A DNA stretch of 64,000 nt, from contig NZ_CP170633.1 of the NCBI RefSeq assembly GCF_042932805.1, forward strand, positions 2,046,001 to 2,110,000. Direction: 5' to 3'. The notes under the pieces were generated by a model that saw only the letters and a program-made list of their open reading frames with translations, was not told the origin of the DNA and searched no databases. Source of the DNA: Ascidiaceihabitans sp029251465 (GTDB lineage Bacteria > Pseudomonadota > Alphaproteobacteria > Rhodobacterales > Rhodobacteraceae). Positions 16,545-25,212 of this stretch are shown here, piece by piece. The position numbers and the translations under genes are program-made. Within the stretch, counting starts at the first letter, position 1. Each line of letters begins with the position of its first letter.

Positions 16545-18221
16545 TTATTCGTCGCCAGTTTTCAGAGCGGCACCAAGGATATCGCCCAAGGATGCGCCGG
16601 AGTCTGAGGAACCATACTGTTCGACTGCTTCTTTCTCTTCCGCGATTTCGCGGGCTTTGATCGAAACGCCCAAACGGCGGGTTTTGTTGTCGACGTTGGT
16701 GATGCGCACATCAACTTTGTCCCCAACCGAGAAACGCTCCGGGCGTTGCTCTGCACGGTCACGCGACAAATCGGAGCGACGGATGAAGGATTTCATGCCT
16801 TCATATTCGCACTCAATGCCGCCTTCTTCGATGGCTGTCACGGTTACAGTTACGATGGATCCGCGCTTAACGCCGCCCACTGCTTCTGCAAACTTGTCGC
16901 CGCCAAGACCCTTGATGGACAAGGAGATGCGTTCTTTTTCAACATCGACCTCAGAAACAACGGCCTGAACCATGTCGTTCTTGTGGTAGGATTGAATCGC
17001 GTCTTCGCCACGTTCGTCCCATGACAGGTCGGACAAGTGAACCATGCCGTCGATGTCGCCTGGCAGGCCAACAAACAAACCGAATTCGGTGATGTTTTTG
17101 ACTTCGCCTTCGACTTCGGTGCCTTCTGGGTGGGTTTCTGCAAACACTTCCCATGGGTTGCGCATTGTCTGCTTCAGACCCAAAGACACGCGACGCTTGG
17201 TGCCGTCGATTTCCAGAACCATAACTTCGACTTCTTGAGACGTAGATACGATTTTGCCCGGGTGTACGTTTTTCTTGGTCCAAGACATTTCGGACACGTG
17301 CACAAGACCTTCAACGCCGGCTTCCAGCTCAACAAATGCGCCGTAATCGGTGATGTTGGTCACGCGACCAGTGTGCGATGATTCCAGTGGGTATTTCGCA
17401 GCAACCAGATCCCACGGATCCTCTTGCAACTGCTTCATGCCCAAGGAAATACGGTGGGTTTCTTTGTTGATCTTGATCACTTGGACCTTGATCGTTTCAC
17501 CGATTGTCAGGATTTCTGATGGGTGGTTTACACGGCGCCATGCCATGTCCGTGACGTGCAACAAGCCGTCAACGCCGCCCAGATCAACAAACGCACCGTA
17601 TTCGGTGATGTTCTTGACCACACCATCGACGTTCTGACCTTCGATCAGGTTGCCGATGACTTCTGCGCGCTGCTCGGCACGTGATTCTTCGAGGATTGCG
17701 CGGCGCGAAACAACGATGTTGCCACGACGACGGTCCATTTTCAGAATTTGGAACGGCTGCTTCAGACCCATCAATGGGCCGGCGTCACGTACTGGACGTA
17801 CGTCAACTTGGGAACCCGGAAGGAACGCAACCGCGCCGCCCAGATCAACCGTAAAGCCACCTTTGACGCGGCCAAAGATCGCGCCTTCGACGCGTGCTTC
17901 ACCGGCGTAGGCTGTTTCCAGACGATCCCATGCTTCTTCACGACGCGCCATCTCACGAGAGATAACCGCTTCGCCGCGAGAGTTTTCGACCTGGCGCAAG
18001 AACACTTCAACTACATCGCCAGCAGCGATTTTTGGTGCTTCGCCCGGGTCTGCGAATTCTTTGATGTCGACGCGGCCTTCCATCTTATAGCCTACGTCGA
18101 TGATGGCTTGGCCCGCTTCGATCGCGATAACCTTACCTTTAACAACGGACCCCTCTTCGGGTGTGTCCATTTCGAAGCTTTCGTTCAAGAGTGCTTCAAA
18201 CTCGTCCATCAGATTTGCCAT
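16545..18221 (-). CDS. rpsA: 30S ribosomal protein S1
   Basis: A 558-residue protein with six consecutive S1 RNA-binding repeats (about residues 22-88, 105-170, 190-260, 276-346, 363-433 and 450-520), seen as recurring blocks such as ITEYGAFVDLGGVDGLLHVTD and ITDYGAFVELEAGVEGLVHVS. It loads mRNA on the small subunit. Length is that of the alphaproteobacterial form. The terminator lies just downstream, and the gene has its own long leader upstream because the usual cmk neighbour is displaced by about 2.8 kb of accessory genes. Confidence 0.97.
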   Translation of the reverse strand: MANLMDEFEALLNESFEMDTPEEGSVVKGKVIAIEAGQAIIDVGYKMEGRVDIKEFADPGEAPKIAAGDVVEVFLRQVENSRGEAVISREMARREEAWDRLETAYAGEARVEGAIFGRVKGGFTVDLGGAVAFLPGSQVDVRPVRDAGPLMGLKQPFQILKMDRRRGNIVVSRRAILEESRAEQRAEVIGNLIEGQNVDGVVKNITEYGAFVDLGGVDGLLHVTDMAWRRVNHPSEILTIGETIKVQVIKINKETHRISLGMKQLQEDPWDLVAAKYPLESSHTGRVTNITDYGAFVELEAGVEGLVHVSEMSWTKKNVHPGKIVSTSQEVEVMVLEIDGTKRRVSLGLKQTMRNPWEVFAETHPEGTEVEGEVKNITEFGLFVGLPGDIDGMVHLSDLSWDERGEDAIQSYHKNDMVQAVVSEVDVEKERISLSIKGLGGDKFAEAVGGVKRGSIVTVTVTAIEEGGIECEYEGMKSFIRRSDLSRDRAEQRPERFSVGDKVDVRITNVDNKTRRLGVSIKAREIAEEKEAVEQYGSSDSGASLGDILGAALKTGDE

Positions 18222-18609
18222 GTGGCGCTTTTTTCCTAATCTAGACTTTGTTTCTGGCCGTGCGGTTGTCTCCGCCGGTCTTTGGTTTCGGTGTTAGCAA
18301 ACGAGGCACCAGAAGATTCCGGATGACCCTGAAAACAGACGAAGGGCCACGGATATTCCCGAAGCCCTGTTCATCGTCTGCGATCTAGGATGCCGCATTT
18401 ACGTGCGCGGTATAGAACAGCGCCCCGCCCATGACAAGCACAATTGGCCCTGCCGGATACAGTCACAGATGCCGCAATTTCAGATCAGACCTGCGGGCAA
18501 GACACCGGATGCGCGTCAGGCGGAACAGCCGCAATTGCCTGAAAATACAGCAGCAAACGCGCGTGATGCCCGAAAACAAGCAAACAGACTTGACAACTTT
18601 GGCCAGTCA
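18222..18609. other. rpsA leader and unassigned intergenic DNA
   Basis: Nearly 400 bases without a convincing gene. Short open frames exist, but their compositions look accidental. The half next to rpsA should hold its promoter and leader. TTGACA at 18590-18595 could be a -35 element for the plus-strand gene at 18723. Confidence 0.4.
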
Positions 18610-18709
18610 TAGTCATTTTGACTAACAAAATCTGGAACCGCATAGATTCGTCACATTTAACATAGGCTAATCTATGTATACTAAAGCTACGCAAAGTCAT
18701 TCTGACTTT
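18610..18709 (+). promoter_or_regulatory. palindrome-rich control region of the receiver-like gene
   Basis: Two copies of AGTCA-N3-TGACT stand at 18611-18623 (TAGTCA-TTT-TGACTA with flanks) and 18694-18708 (AAAGTCA-TTC-TGACTTT with flanks), centres 84 bases apart, about eight helical turns. Between them lies a perfect 8-base inverted repeat, CATAGATT at 18641-18648 and AATCTATG at 18669-18676, just upstream of a TATACT -10 box at 18677-18682. The second AGTCA site ends two bases before the AGGGGA ribosome binding site. The layout suggests a repressor acting on two sites plus an activator at -35. Confidence 0.6.
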
Positions 18710-18722
18710 TAGGGGAAGCGTA

Positions 18723-19349
18723 ATGGACGACTTTAATTTTCGAAACGACGAACAATTCTATCACCCCGACGAGGGAAACTCCGAGGAAATGAACGCCAGA
18801 CCGGTTAAGGTGAACACCTTTTCCGGACATGCGATGCCGTGGCTGCGCAAACCCGACCCTGTAGCACCGACACCCGCGCTGGGTAGCATCACGGACCAGC
18901 TGTTCGAAGCCTACGACGCGCGCATCCGGAACCGGGATGGGGCCTTGTGGTCTAGACACGTGTTCGTCTTGTGCCGCGACAATGCACCGATCGAACGTCA
19001 CATCCGCGCCATGTCTGAAAACCTGTGCTCCATCACCATTTGCGGTCTGGTCGAATCCGCGCTGCGCTACGTGCGTGGTTGCGACGGCTCCAGGACCCTG
19101 TTTGTCATGGACATCGACATGATCAAAGACATCGGGCAAACGGTGCCGCTTTTGTTGGCGCTCAGGTTGATCAATCCCGAACTGGCAACGCTGATCCTGT
19201 CGCGTAAATTCCATCACACCGACCTCACACGGGACCGGACGCTGATCACCGACGGCTCCTTGAAACTGCCCGCATCCGAACACCAGGTGGCAGCGGCCCT
19301 GAATGCCACAGCCGCAAATGCAGAAGAACGCGTCGAGAGCGAAATGTGA
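18723..19349 (+). CDS. receiver-like (degenerate REC) domain protein
   Basis: A 208-residue cytosolic protein. Residues 1-75 are acidic and unstructured-looking. Residues about 80-200 fit the CheY order: HVFVLCRDN (first strand; only one of the two acidic residues kept), TLFVMDIDMI (third strand with the aspartate at the phosphoacceptor place), LATLILSR (Ser where CheY has Thr) and GSLKLP (the conserved lysine before the last helix). Phosphorylation is thus possible but the metal site is weakened. No output domain or kinase is adjacent; a winged-helix gene follows. The receiver assignment is my inference from the pattern. AGGGGA precedes the ATG. Confidence 0.55.
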   Translation: MDDFNFRNDEQFYHPDEGNSEEMNARPVKVNTFSGHAMPWLRKPDPVAPTPALGSITDQLFEAYDARIRNRDGALWSRHVFVLCRDNAPIERHIRAMSENLCSITICGLVESALRYVRGCDGSRTLFVMDIDMIKDIGQTVPLLLALRLINPELATLILSRKFHHTDLTRDRTLITDGSLKLPASEHQVAAALNATAANAEERVESEM

Positions 19350-19459
19350 AGCCCTAATTAGCCAAAACGACTACTTGACGTAAGGTATATCGCTTAATAA
19401 GCAAGAAACCGCTGTCAAATTGATTGCGCCTTGTATAACCCAGAGGTCTAACAACTAGT

Positions 19460-19798
19460 ATGGGTTTAGGATTGGGTGTGAATTTCAAGGTACTTGGTCA
19501 AATCGCACAGCTGCGTGCGTTGCTGGAAGAAATGGAAAGGGAATTCGGGCTACGAGAACTGTCTCGCAACGAGCGCGACATTATTCTGGCTTTTTGTCGG
19601 TGCGCAAAGGATGGCGCTGATGGTGAGGGTGTCTGTTCGACTGAAACAGTGCGCGCACAACCCATCATAAACGAGATTTCCCAACCGACCTTCCACAGAA
19701 CGCTAAAGCAATTGGTGAAACGCGGACTGATTGAACGATGCCAAGGACTGCCAATGGGACTATACCGTCTCACTAATTTGGTACCAGACAACATGTAG
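19460..19798 (+). CDS. winged-helix (MarR-like) regulator
   Basis: A 112-residue protein with an N-terminal helix (QIAQLRALLEEMEREFGLRELSRNERDIILAF), a helix-turn-helix near residues 65-90 (ISQPTFHRTLKQLVKRGLIER) and a short wing. It lacks the long dimerisation arms of full MarR proteins. It lies 110 bases after the receiver-like gene, in the same direction. No operator can be assigned; the AGTCA-N3-TGACT sites upstream of 18723 are one candidate target. Confidence 0.65.
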   Translation: MGLGLGVNFKVLGQIAQLRALLEEMEREFGLRELSRNERDIILAFCRCAKDGADGEGVCSTETVRAQPIINEISQPTFHRTLKQLVKRGLIERCQGLPMGLYRLTNLVPDNM

Positions 19799-19833
19799 AT
19801 TTCTGGTCGCCACCAACTAACGAGATAGATTGC

Positions 19834-20445
19834 GTGACACAGAAATCCTCCAAAACAGACAATGTTGTCCAAGAGCTTGCGGCAAAAATCACCTTGCACA
19901 GCGGGGTGGTCATTTTGGCCTACACGCTCACTTGGTGGGTGATTATCCCAATCCAAAGCCATTTTCTGGCCTCCATGGCGACCATTGCCACCGTGATGTA
20001 TCTGCCGTTCGGGGTCAAATTGATCTCGGCGTTCTTTGAGGGGTGGCGGTCTATCGTCTTTATGGGTCCCGGTGTGGTCATGGCGAATGTGATCTTTATC
20101 CAGCTGCCGTTTTCATCAGTGCTGACCTACATCGCGCTGTTTGTCAGCTATGCCACTGCACCGGCGATCTTTTTCGTTCTCGATTGGGCCGCCCGCGATG
20201 ACCGGCGCGAACTGTGCGCGGCGCGTGCATGGCGCACCTTGATACTGGCCGGCGGGATATCATCGATTTTGATACCGGTGCTGATCCACGTGATTTACCA
20301 CGATGTGATCCCACAGGATGAATTCATCCTGAGCCTGTTCCGGTTCATGGTTGGCGACATGACCGGTCTGCTGACCGTGCTCGCAATATTGGCACTGACG
20401 TTCCGGATTTTGCGCATCAAAGCATCCAGCCCCAGCCTGCCGTAA
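19834..20445 (+). CDS. multi-spanning inner-membrane protein of unknown function
   Basis: A 203-residue protein with five or six predicted transmembrane helices (around residues 22-45, 48-68, 74-95, 98-118, 133-155 and 172-195). It starts with GTG at 19834. The loop DWAARDDRRELCAARAWR is positively charged and probably cytosolic. No family was recognised. It follows the winged-helix gene by 35 bases and may be its target. Confidence 0.6.
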   Translation: MTQKSSKTDNVVQELAAKITLHSGVVILAYTLTWWVIIPIQSHFLASMATIATVMYLPFGVKLISAFFEGWRSIVFMGPGVVMANVIFIQLPFSSVLTYIALFVSYATAPAIFFVLDWAARDDRRELCAARAWRTLILAGGISSILIPVLIHVIYHDVIPQDEFILSLFRFMVGDMTGLLTVLAILALTFRILRIKASSPSLP

Positions 20446-20471
20446 ACGACCAGGATGGCGCTGGAACGCGG

Positions 20472-21002
20472 CTACAAATCCTGGCCTTTTTTCTGCAGCT
20501 TCTCGAACAAATCCTGATAAATCCCGTTGCTGTCGCCGCCACCAAACACCTCGGCGCCGCCAGAATAGGTCTGCCCGTAGGTCCGCGCGAGGTTCACAGT
20601 CTGGATCAACGCCGAGATCAGCTGATCCTTTTCCAGCGGCGACAGCGGGTGAATATACGTTCCCCACAACCGCCCCCGCGCCACTGCGTATCTGGCATCA
20701 AGTGCGGTATCAAAATTCGCCTGCATCAGGCGCGCCAGTTCCTCGGATGTTAGCCCATCGGCGGACCGGATCGGCACCATCGCCCGCATCCGGTTTGCAC
20801 GCGGATCAGCAATGACGATGACGGGAATGTCTTCGATTGTCAGCTCAATCGCGTTGCCTGCCAGCTCGGCCTCAGGGTCGATCACCAGAATGATGTCGGC
20901 CAACCGCTGCAACGTCATCGGCGGTTCTGAAACAGGTGCGTCTTGTGCCAGCGCGACGCTCGCAGAAAACAAAAAGGCAAAGAGAGGCAGATGAATTCGC
21001 AT
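20472..21002 (-). CDS. exported protein of unknown function
   Basis: The 176-residue product begins with a clear Sec signal peptide ending at ALAQ near residue 20. The next 110 residues alternate helices and strands (LQRLADIILVIDPEAEL, IELTIEDIPVIVIADP, RMRAMVPIRSADGLTSEEL), a layout reminiscent of the type III chaperone/YbjN-like fold, though this is only a structural hunch. The tail from residue 140 is Gly-rich. It stands alone and divergent from the region before cmk. Confidence 0.6.
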   Translation of the reverse strand: MRIHLPLFAFLFSASVALAQDAPVSEPPMTLQRLADIILVIDPEAELAGNAIELTIEDIPVIVIADPRANRMRAMVPIRSADGLTSEELARLMQANFDTALDARYAVARGRLWGTYIHPLSPLEKDQLISALIQTVNLARTYGQTYSGGAEVFGGGDSNGIYQDLFEKLQKKGQDL

Positions 21003-21094
21003 GAACGTGACCTTTCACAAATTGATTAAGGTCAGGCTAAGCGCAAGCCACGTTACAAGCGATGCAAACTTTGGTGATGGGGGCGTGTTGCAGG

Positions 21095-21706
21095 TCAGCG
21101 GCGCGCGTCAATCACCGCAATCGCCTGCGCGACAGCTTGGTCAATCGCCAGATCGGACGTGTCCAGAATATGCGCATCATCCGCAGGTTTTAGCGGGGCC
21201 TCGGCGCGGTCCATATCGCGGGCATCACGGGCGCGCACGTCCTCGATCACTTGCGCCAGATCAGCGGTTTCGCCGCGCCCGATCAGTTCGTCGTAACGCC
21301 GCTTGGCGCGGACTTCGGCGCTGGCGGTCACGAACAATTTCACCTCGGCTTGCGGGCAAATCACGGTACCGATGTCACGCCCGTCCAGAACCGCACCGCC
21401 AGAACGACGCGCAAACGCGCGCTGGAAATCCAGCAATGCCGCACGGACCTCGGCGATCACGGCAACCTTGCTGGCGGCTTGGGCGACGGCCGCCGTGCGC
21501 AACCCGTCGATTTCCAAATCCTCGGCCGTCAAAGACCGCGCAACCTCAATCGCCTCGGCCCCTTGCAAAACCTGTGCGCCAACAACGCGGTACAACAGGC
21601 CGGTGTCCAAATGCGCACACTGAAAATGCGCGGCAACAGCTTTGGAGATCGTGCCCTTGCCCGCCGCCGCCGGCCCGTCGATTGCAATCGTAAACGGTTC
21701 GCTCAT
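21095..21706 (-). CDS. cmk: cytidylate kinase
   Basis: It phosphorylates CMP and dCMP. The 203-residue protein has the P-loop GPAAAGKGT at residues 11-19, the substrate-binding LDTGLLYR and DGRDIGTVICP elements and the lid RAKRRYDE. The frame is open to 21871, but the start at 21706 gives the normal N-terminus and overlaps the upstream membrane protein stop (ATGA). It is co-transcribed with aroA and that membrane gene, a usual order, although rpsA is not the direct next gene. Confidence 0.96.
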   Translation of the reverse strand: MSEPFTIAIDGPAAAGKGTISKAVAAHFQCAHLDTGLLYRVVGAQVLQGAEAIEVARSLTAEDLEIDGLRTAAVAQAASKVAVIAEVRAALLDFQRAFARRSGGAVLDGRDIGTVICPQAEVKLFVTASAEVRAKRRYDELIGRGETADLAQVIEDVRARDARDMDRAEAPLKPADDAHILDTSDLAIDQAVAQAIAVIDARR

Positions 21707-22194
21707 GTCGCCACCCTCGCCTTGCGCCACGCCAAAATCGTAACGCCGATGGATGCCAGCAAAAAGGCCCATTTCGCCACTGTCATCTGGCTGGCTTTGG
21801 TGACCAGATGCATGTCCAAGCCCTTTAGCCCGTCTGTCAAAATCTGGGCAACCAGCGCATTTTCGTACCAATCAAACCCCAGATAAAACAACGGCAACAG
21901 CGCTGCGACCCGCAAAATCGGCGCGGAATGCAGCCAGATCATACCTGCCAAACCCAGCGCCATCACCAACGGCACCACCGTGTCGAGCGTGCGAAACGGG
22001 CCGAGGTAAAACGCGCGGTCTTGTGGCGATATTTGCTGTAGATACAGGTAGACGTCCTGCACGGTGTAGCCACCGATGCGGCCATCCAGCAGCCCCTCGC
22101 CCACGCCAAGCCGTTGTTCGGACAGCACAATCAGGACAATAAACCCCAAAACACCAAGGGTCATTAGAACCGCAAGGACGTGTTTGGCCGTCAC
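21703..22194 (-). CDS. four-helix inner-membrane protein
   Basis: A 163-residue hypothetical protein with transmembrane segments near residues 6-26, 68-88, 90-107 and 135-155 and a soluble loop at 28-65. It is overlapped by four bases on both sides, by aroA upstream and cmk downstream, so it belongs to the aroA-cmk operon. Proteins of this kind occur at the same place in other Rhodobacterales as far as I recall; no function is known. Confidence 0.65.
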   Translation of the reverse strand: MTAKHVLAVLMTLGVLGFIVLIVLSEQRLGVGEGLLDGRIGGYTVQDVYLYLQQISPQDRAFYLGPFRTLDTVVPLVMALGLAGMIWLHSAPILRVAALLPLFYLGFDWYENALVAQILTDGLKGLDMHLVTKASQMTVAKWAFLLASIGVTILAWRKARVAT

Positions 22195-23543
22195 GCCGGA
22201 TCGCGCGTCACCTGCGCGCCCAAATCAGCCATCAGCCCCTCAAAAATCGGGAAGGACGTGGCAATCGGGCCACCATCATCCAAGCGTACGGGCGCGTTTG
22301 TTGCCATGCCCAAAACCATGAACGACATCGCGATGCGGTGATCCAAATGGCTGACGCACAGCGCGCCGCCCGGAACATTGCCGTGGCCCAAACCGGTGAC
22401 TGTCCACCAGTCTTCGCCGTCTTTGACCGTAATGCCGTTGTCGCGCAGGCCCGTGGCCATCGCGTCGATCCGATCGCTTTCCTTGACGCGCAATTCGCGC
22501 ACGCCGGGCATGTGCGTGTCGCCTTTGGCAAAGGCCGCAACGACCGACAGCATCGGGTATTCGTCAATCATCGAGGCCGCGCGCTCCGGCGGCACCGTGA
22601 TCCCGACCATGTCCGGTGAAAACCGCGCGCGCAGGTCGGCCACAGGCTCGCCGCCCTCGACCCGTTCATTTTCGTACGTCAAATCCGCGCCCATATCGCG
22701 CAGCGTGGTGTAAAGGCCAGCGCGCGTCGGGTTCAGCCCGATGCCAGGCACCAAAACGTCCGAGCCCGGCACGATCAGCGCGGCACAGACAGGAAACGCG
22801 GCACTCGATGGGTCACGCGGCACGTCGATGGTTTGAGCGGTCAATTCCGGCTGCCCGGTCAGGGTGATCACACGGCCCGCGTCTGCGATCTCCGTGGTGA
22901 TTTCCGCGCCAAAGCCCGCCAACATCCGTTCGGTGTGATCGCGGGTGGCTTCGGCTTCGATCACGATGGTTTTGCCCGGCGCGTTGAGGCCCGCAAGCAG
23001 CACCGCTGATTTCACTTGGGCCGACGGCACCGGCACGACGTAGTTGACCGGCACGGGTTGGGACGCGCCCACCAAAGTCATCGGCAAACGGCCCCCTTCG
23101 CGGCCAACGGCCTCGCAGCCAAACAGCGACAAGGGGTCAGTGACGCGCGCCATGGGGCGGCCATTCAGGCTGGCGTCACCGGTGAAGGTCGCGGTGATCG
23201 GCGATGTCGCCATAGCCCCCATGATCAGGCGCACGCCGGTGCCCGAATTGCCGCAATCGATGACCTGGTCAGGTTCCGCAAAGCCGCCAACGCCGACCCC
23301 GTGCACCGACCAATTGCCGCCGCCGTGATCCGTCACTTCGGCCCCGAACGCGCGCATGGCTTTGGCGGTGTCCAGCACGTCTTGGCCCTCGAGCAATCCG
23401 CTGATCTTGGTTTCCCCGATGCTGAGCGCGCCCAAAATCAACGAGCGATGCGAGATCGATTTGTCGCCGGGCACTTCGGCCCGCCCCGTCAAAGGGCCAC
23501 AGGCCGTGGAGGTCATGGGGATCGGTGCGCCGTGGCTGGACAT
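22191..23543 (-). CDS. aroA: 3-phosphoshikimate 1-carboxyvinyltransferase (EPSP synthase)
   Basis: It joins shikimate-3-phosphate and phosphoenolpyruvate in aromatic amino acid synthesis. The 450-residue product shows the PGDKSISHR motif (Lys28), GNSGTGVR, and GDASLNGRPM; these and the overall pattern place it with class II-like enzymes. In the GNSGTGVR loop the glycine of sensitive-type enzymes is kept. The ATG at 23543 is chosen because the extra 16 residues of the longer frame are unlike the family. First gene of the aroA-membrane protein-cmk operon. Confidence 0.95.
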   Translation of the reverse strand: MSSHGAPIPMTSTACGPLTGRAEVPGDKSISHRSLILGALSIGETKISGLLEGQDVLDTAKAMRAFGAEVTDHGGGNWSVHGVGVGGFAEPDQVIDCGNSGTGVRLIMGAMATSPITATFTGDASLNGRPMARVTDPLSLFGCEAVGREGGRLPMTLVGASQPVPVNYVVPVPSAQVKSAVLLAGLNAPGKTIVIEAEATRDHTERMLAGFGAEITTEIADAGRVITLTGQPELTAQTIDVPRDPSSAAFPVCAALIVPGSDVLVPGIGLNPTRAGLYTTLRDMGADLTYENERVEGGEPVADLRARFSPDMVGITVPPERAASMIDEYPMLSVVAAFAKGDTHMPGVRELRVKESDRIDAMATGLRDNGITVKDGEDWWTVTGLGHGNVPGGALCVSHLDHRIAMSFMVLGMATNAPVRLDDGGPIATSFPIFEGLMADLGAQVTRDPA

Positions 23544-23612
23544 GTGCGGTCTCGTCTTTGCTAAAATGTTAGCGCCAGACCTACCCTGCACAGGTTTCTT
23601 GGTCCAGCCTAA

Positions 23613-24329
23613 TTAGGTCCGGATGAACGTCATGTAATGCGGCGTGCGGTCTTCGCGCAGGGCCTTTTGCTCGTAGCGCGTGCTGATCCAGTCATCCCAC
23701 GGCGTGCGCCAATCGTCTGGGCGCTCGGCGGTCCAGGTGAAATCGAACTGCGGCACTTGTTCCATCGTTTGACGCACGTAGTCGGGAATGTCGGTGGCGA
23801 CGCGAAACTCTGATCCCGGTTTCAGAACACGGGCCAGTGGCGCGAGGTGTTCTGGCGTCACAAAGCGGCGACGGTGGTGGCGCGATTTCGGCCAGGGATC
23901 AGGGTACAGCAAGAACGCCTTGTCGATCGACGCCTCTGGCAACACATCAAACATATCGCGCACGTCACCGGGGTAGACAGCGAGGTTTTCAACGCCAGCC
24001 TTGCGGATTTTACCCAGCAGCATGGCAACGCCGTTGATGTAGGGTTCGCAGCCGATGATGCCCACATCGGGGTTGCTGGCGCATTGATGAACCAGATGTT
24101 CACCACCGCCAAACCCGATTTCCAGCCACACCGGCTTGCCGCCAAACAGACCCGTCAAATCCAGATCCGTGCGATCGGGGTTTGCATCCCAATCGACCAA
24201 TCCGGGCGACAACGCGTCCAGGTCTTCGGCCAGATAACCTTCTTGGCTGGGCTTTAGATGCTTGCCCTTCAGGCGGCCATAAAAATTACGGTGCGGGCGG
24301 TTTGGGTGCTGATCTCTGTCATGTGTCAT
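23613..24329 (-). CDS. trmB: tRNA (guanine-N7-)-methyltransferase
   Basis: It makes m7G46 in tRNA with SAM. The 238-residue protein has the SAM-binding LEIGFGGGEHL at about residues 71-81, the IGCEPYINGVA segment, and the family signature PDPWPKSRHHRRR near residues 140-152, ending with a TRYEQKALREDRTPHY block. In related genomes trmB commonly follows metK; here a divergent monooxygenase/VOC gene pair is inserted between the two. Confidence 0.95.
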   Translation of the reverse strand: MTHDRDQHPNRPHRNFYGRLKGKHLKPSQEGYLAEDLDALSPGLVDWDANPDRTDLDLTGLFGGKPVWLEIGFGGGEHLVHQCASNPDVGIIGCEPYINGVAMLLGKIRKAGVENLAVYPGDVRDMFDVLPEASIDKAFLLYPDPWPKSRHHRRRFVTPEHLAPLARVLKPGSEFRVATDIPDYVRQTMEQVPQFDFTWTAERPDDWRTPWDDWISTRYEQKALREDRTPHYMTFIRT

Positions 24330-24435
24330 GGGCGCGGTTTAGCCAGCACGTGACGTCATGGCAAGATCACGCGACTTTTTCTGGTCAACCAAGTGTGATT
24401 GGTTACGCTGCCCCCAAACACAAAAGGAAAACAAC

Positions 24436-24753
24436 ATGTCAGATATGGTTCACGTCATCGCCGTCATCACCACAAACGCCGGCCAACGCGCCGAGGTGCT
24501 CGCGCTGTTCAACGCCAATGTTCCCGCCGTTCTGGCCGAGGACGGCTGCATCGAATACGGCGCTGCGACAGACACCCCCGACGCCGGCCCCTTCCAAACA
24601 AATTACGGTGAGGACACCTTTGTGGTCATTGAAAAATGGGCCAGCATGGGCGCATTGATGGCGCACGCAGCCGCCCCGCACATGAAATCATACGGCGCTG
24701 CAACCAAAGACATGCTGGCAGATCGCAAAATCCACATCCTGTCCTCAACCTAA
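24436..24753 (+). CDS. antibiotic biosynthesis monooxygenase (ABM) domain protein
   Basis: A 105-residue ferredoxin-like-fold protein of the YgiN/ABM type: VIAVITTNAGQRAEVLALF at the N-terminus, C-IEY in the middle, and FVVIEKWASMGALMAH near residues 63-78. Relatives act as quinol monooxygenases or heme-degrading enzymes, so the substrate is open. AAAGGAAAA precedes the ATG at 24436. The VOC gene follows after 12 bases, and the two form a small operon probably devoted to one small-molecule substrate. Confidence 0.85.
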   Translation: MSDMVHVIAVITTNAGQRAEVLALFNANVPAVLAEDGCIEYGAATDTPDAGPFQTNYGEDTFVVIEKWASMGALMAHAAAPHMKSYGAATKDMLADRKIHILSST

Positions 24754-24765
24754 AGGAACGACCCA

Positions 24766-25137
24766 ATGATCGGTTACACCACACTCGGCGTCAAAGACCT
24801 CGAAGCGTCCAAAGCATTCTACGCGGAATTGTTCGCAGATCAGGGCGGCAAAGTTGCCATCGACGCAGGGCGCATCGCCTTTATCGGCTGCAATCGCGGC
24901 GAACCAATGCTGGCCCTGTGCACCCCCTACGACGGCGAAGCGGCATCAGCAGGCAACGGCACCATGGTCGCGTTCAGCTCTGCCTCAAAAGAAGCCGTCG
25001 ACGCGAGCTATGCCAAAGCGATCGCGCTTGGGGCCACCTGCGACGGCGCACCGGGTCAACGGATCGAAGATCGCTTTTATGGCGCATACGTGCGTGATGC
25101 AGACAACAACAAGTTGTGCTTTTTCGTTTTCGGTTAA
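24766..25137 (+). CDS. VOC-superfamily (glyoxalase-like) protein
   Basis: A 123-residue protein with two beta-alpha-beta-beta-beta halves: YTTLGVKDLEASKAFYAELFAD at the start and a second half around ASYAKAIALGATCDG ending in YGAYVRDADNNKLCFFVFG. The usual first-half metal histidine is replaced (TTLG), so metal binding is doubtful. It pairs with the ABM gene. Members of this family range from glyoxalases to antibiotic-binding proteins. Confidence 0.85.
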   Translation: MIGYTTLGVKDLEASKAFYAELFADQGGKVAIDAGRIAFIGCNRGEPMLALCTPYDGEAASAGNGTMVAFSSASKEAVDASYAKAIALGATCDGAPGQRIEDRFYGAYVRDADNNKLCFFVFG

Positions 25138-25155
25138 ACCGACCGGCAAACATGC

Positions 25156-25194
25156 AAAAGCCACCGTGTCCTTGGGGATACGGTGGCTTTTTTC
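25156..25194. terminator. bidirectional intrinsic terminator
   Basis: AAAAGCCACCGT pairs with ACGGTGGCTTTT across a 14-base loop, with T runs on both strands. It separates the VOC gene from the convergent metK. Confidence 0.85.
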
Positions 25195-25212
25195 ATGTTG
25201 GTGTCGTGTGGT

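Noticed and set aside
18403..18612. A 69-codon plus-strand frame in the rpsA leader region
   Set aside because: No ribosome binding site, Gln/Arg/Asn-rich random-looking product, and it ends inside the palindromic control region.
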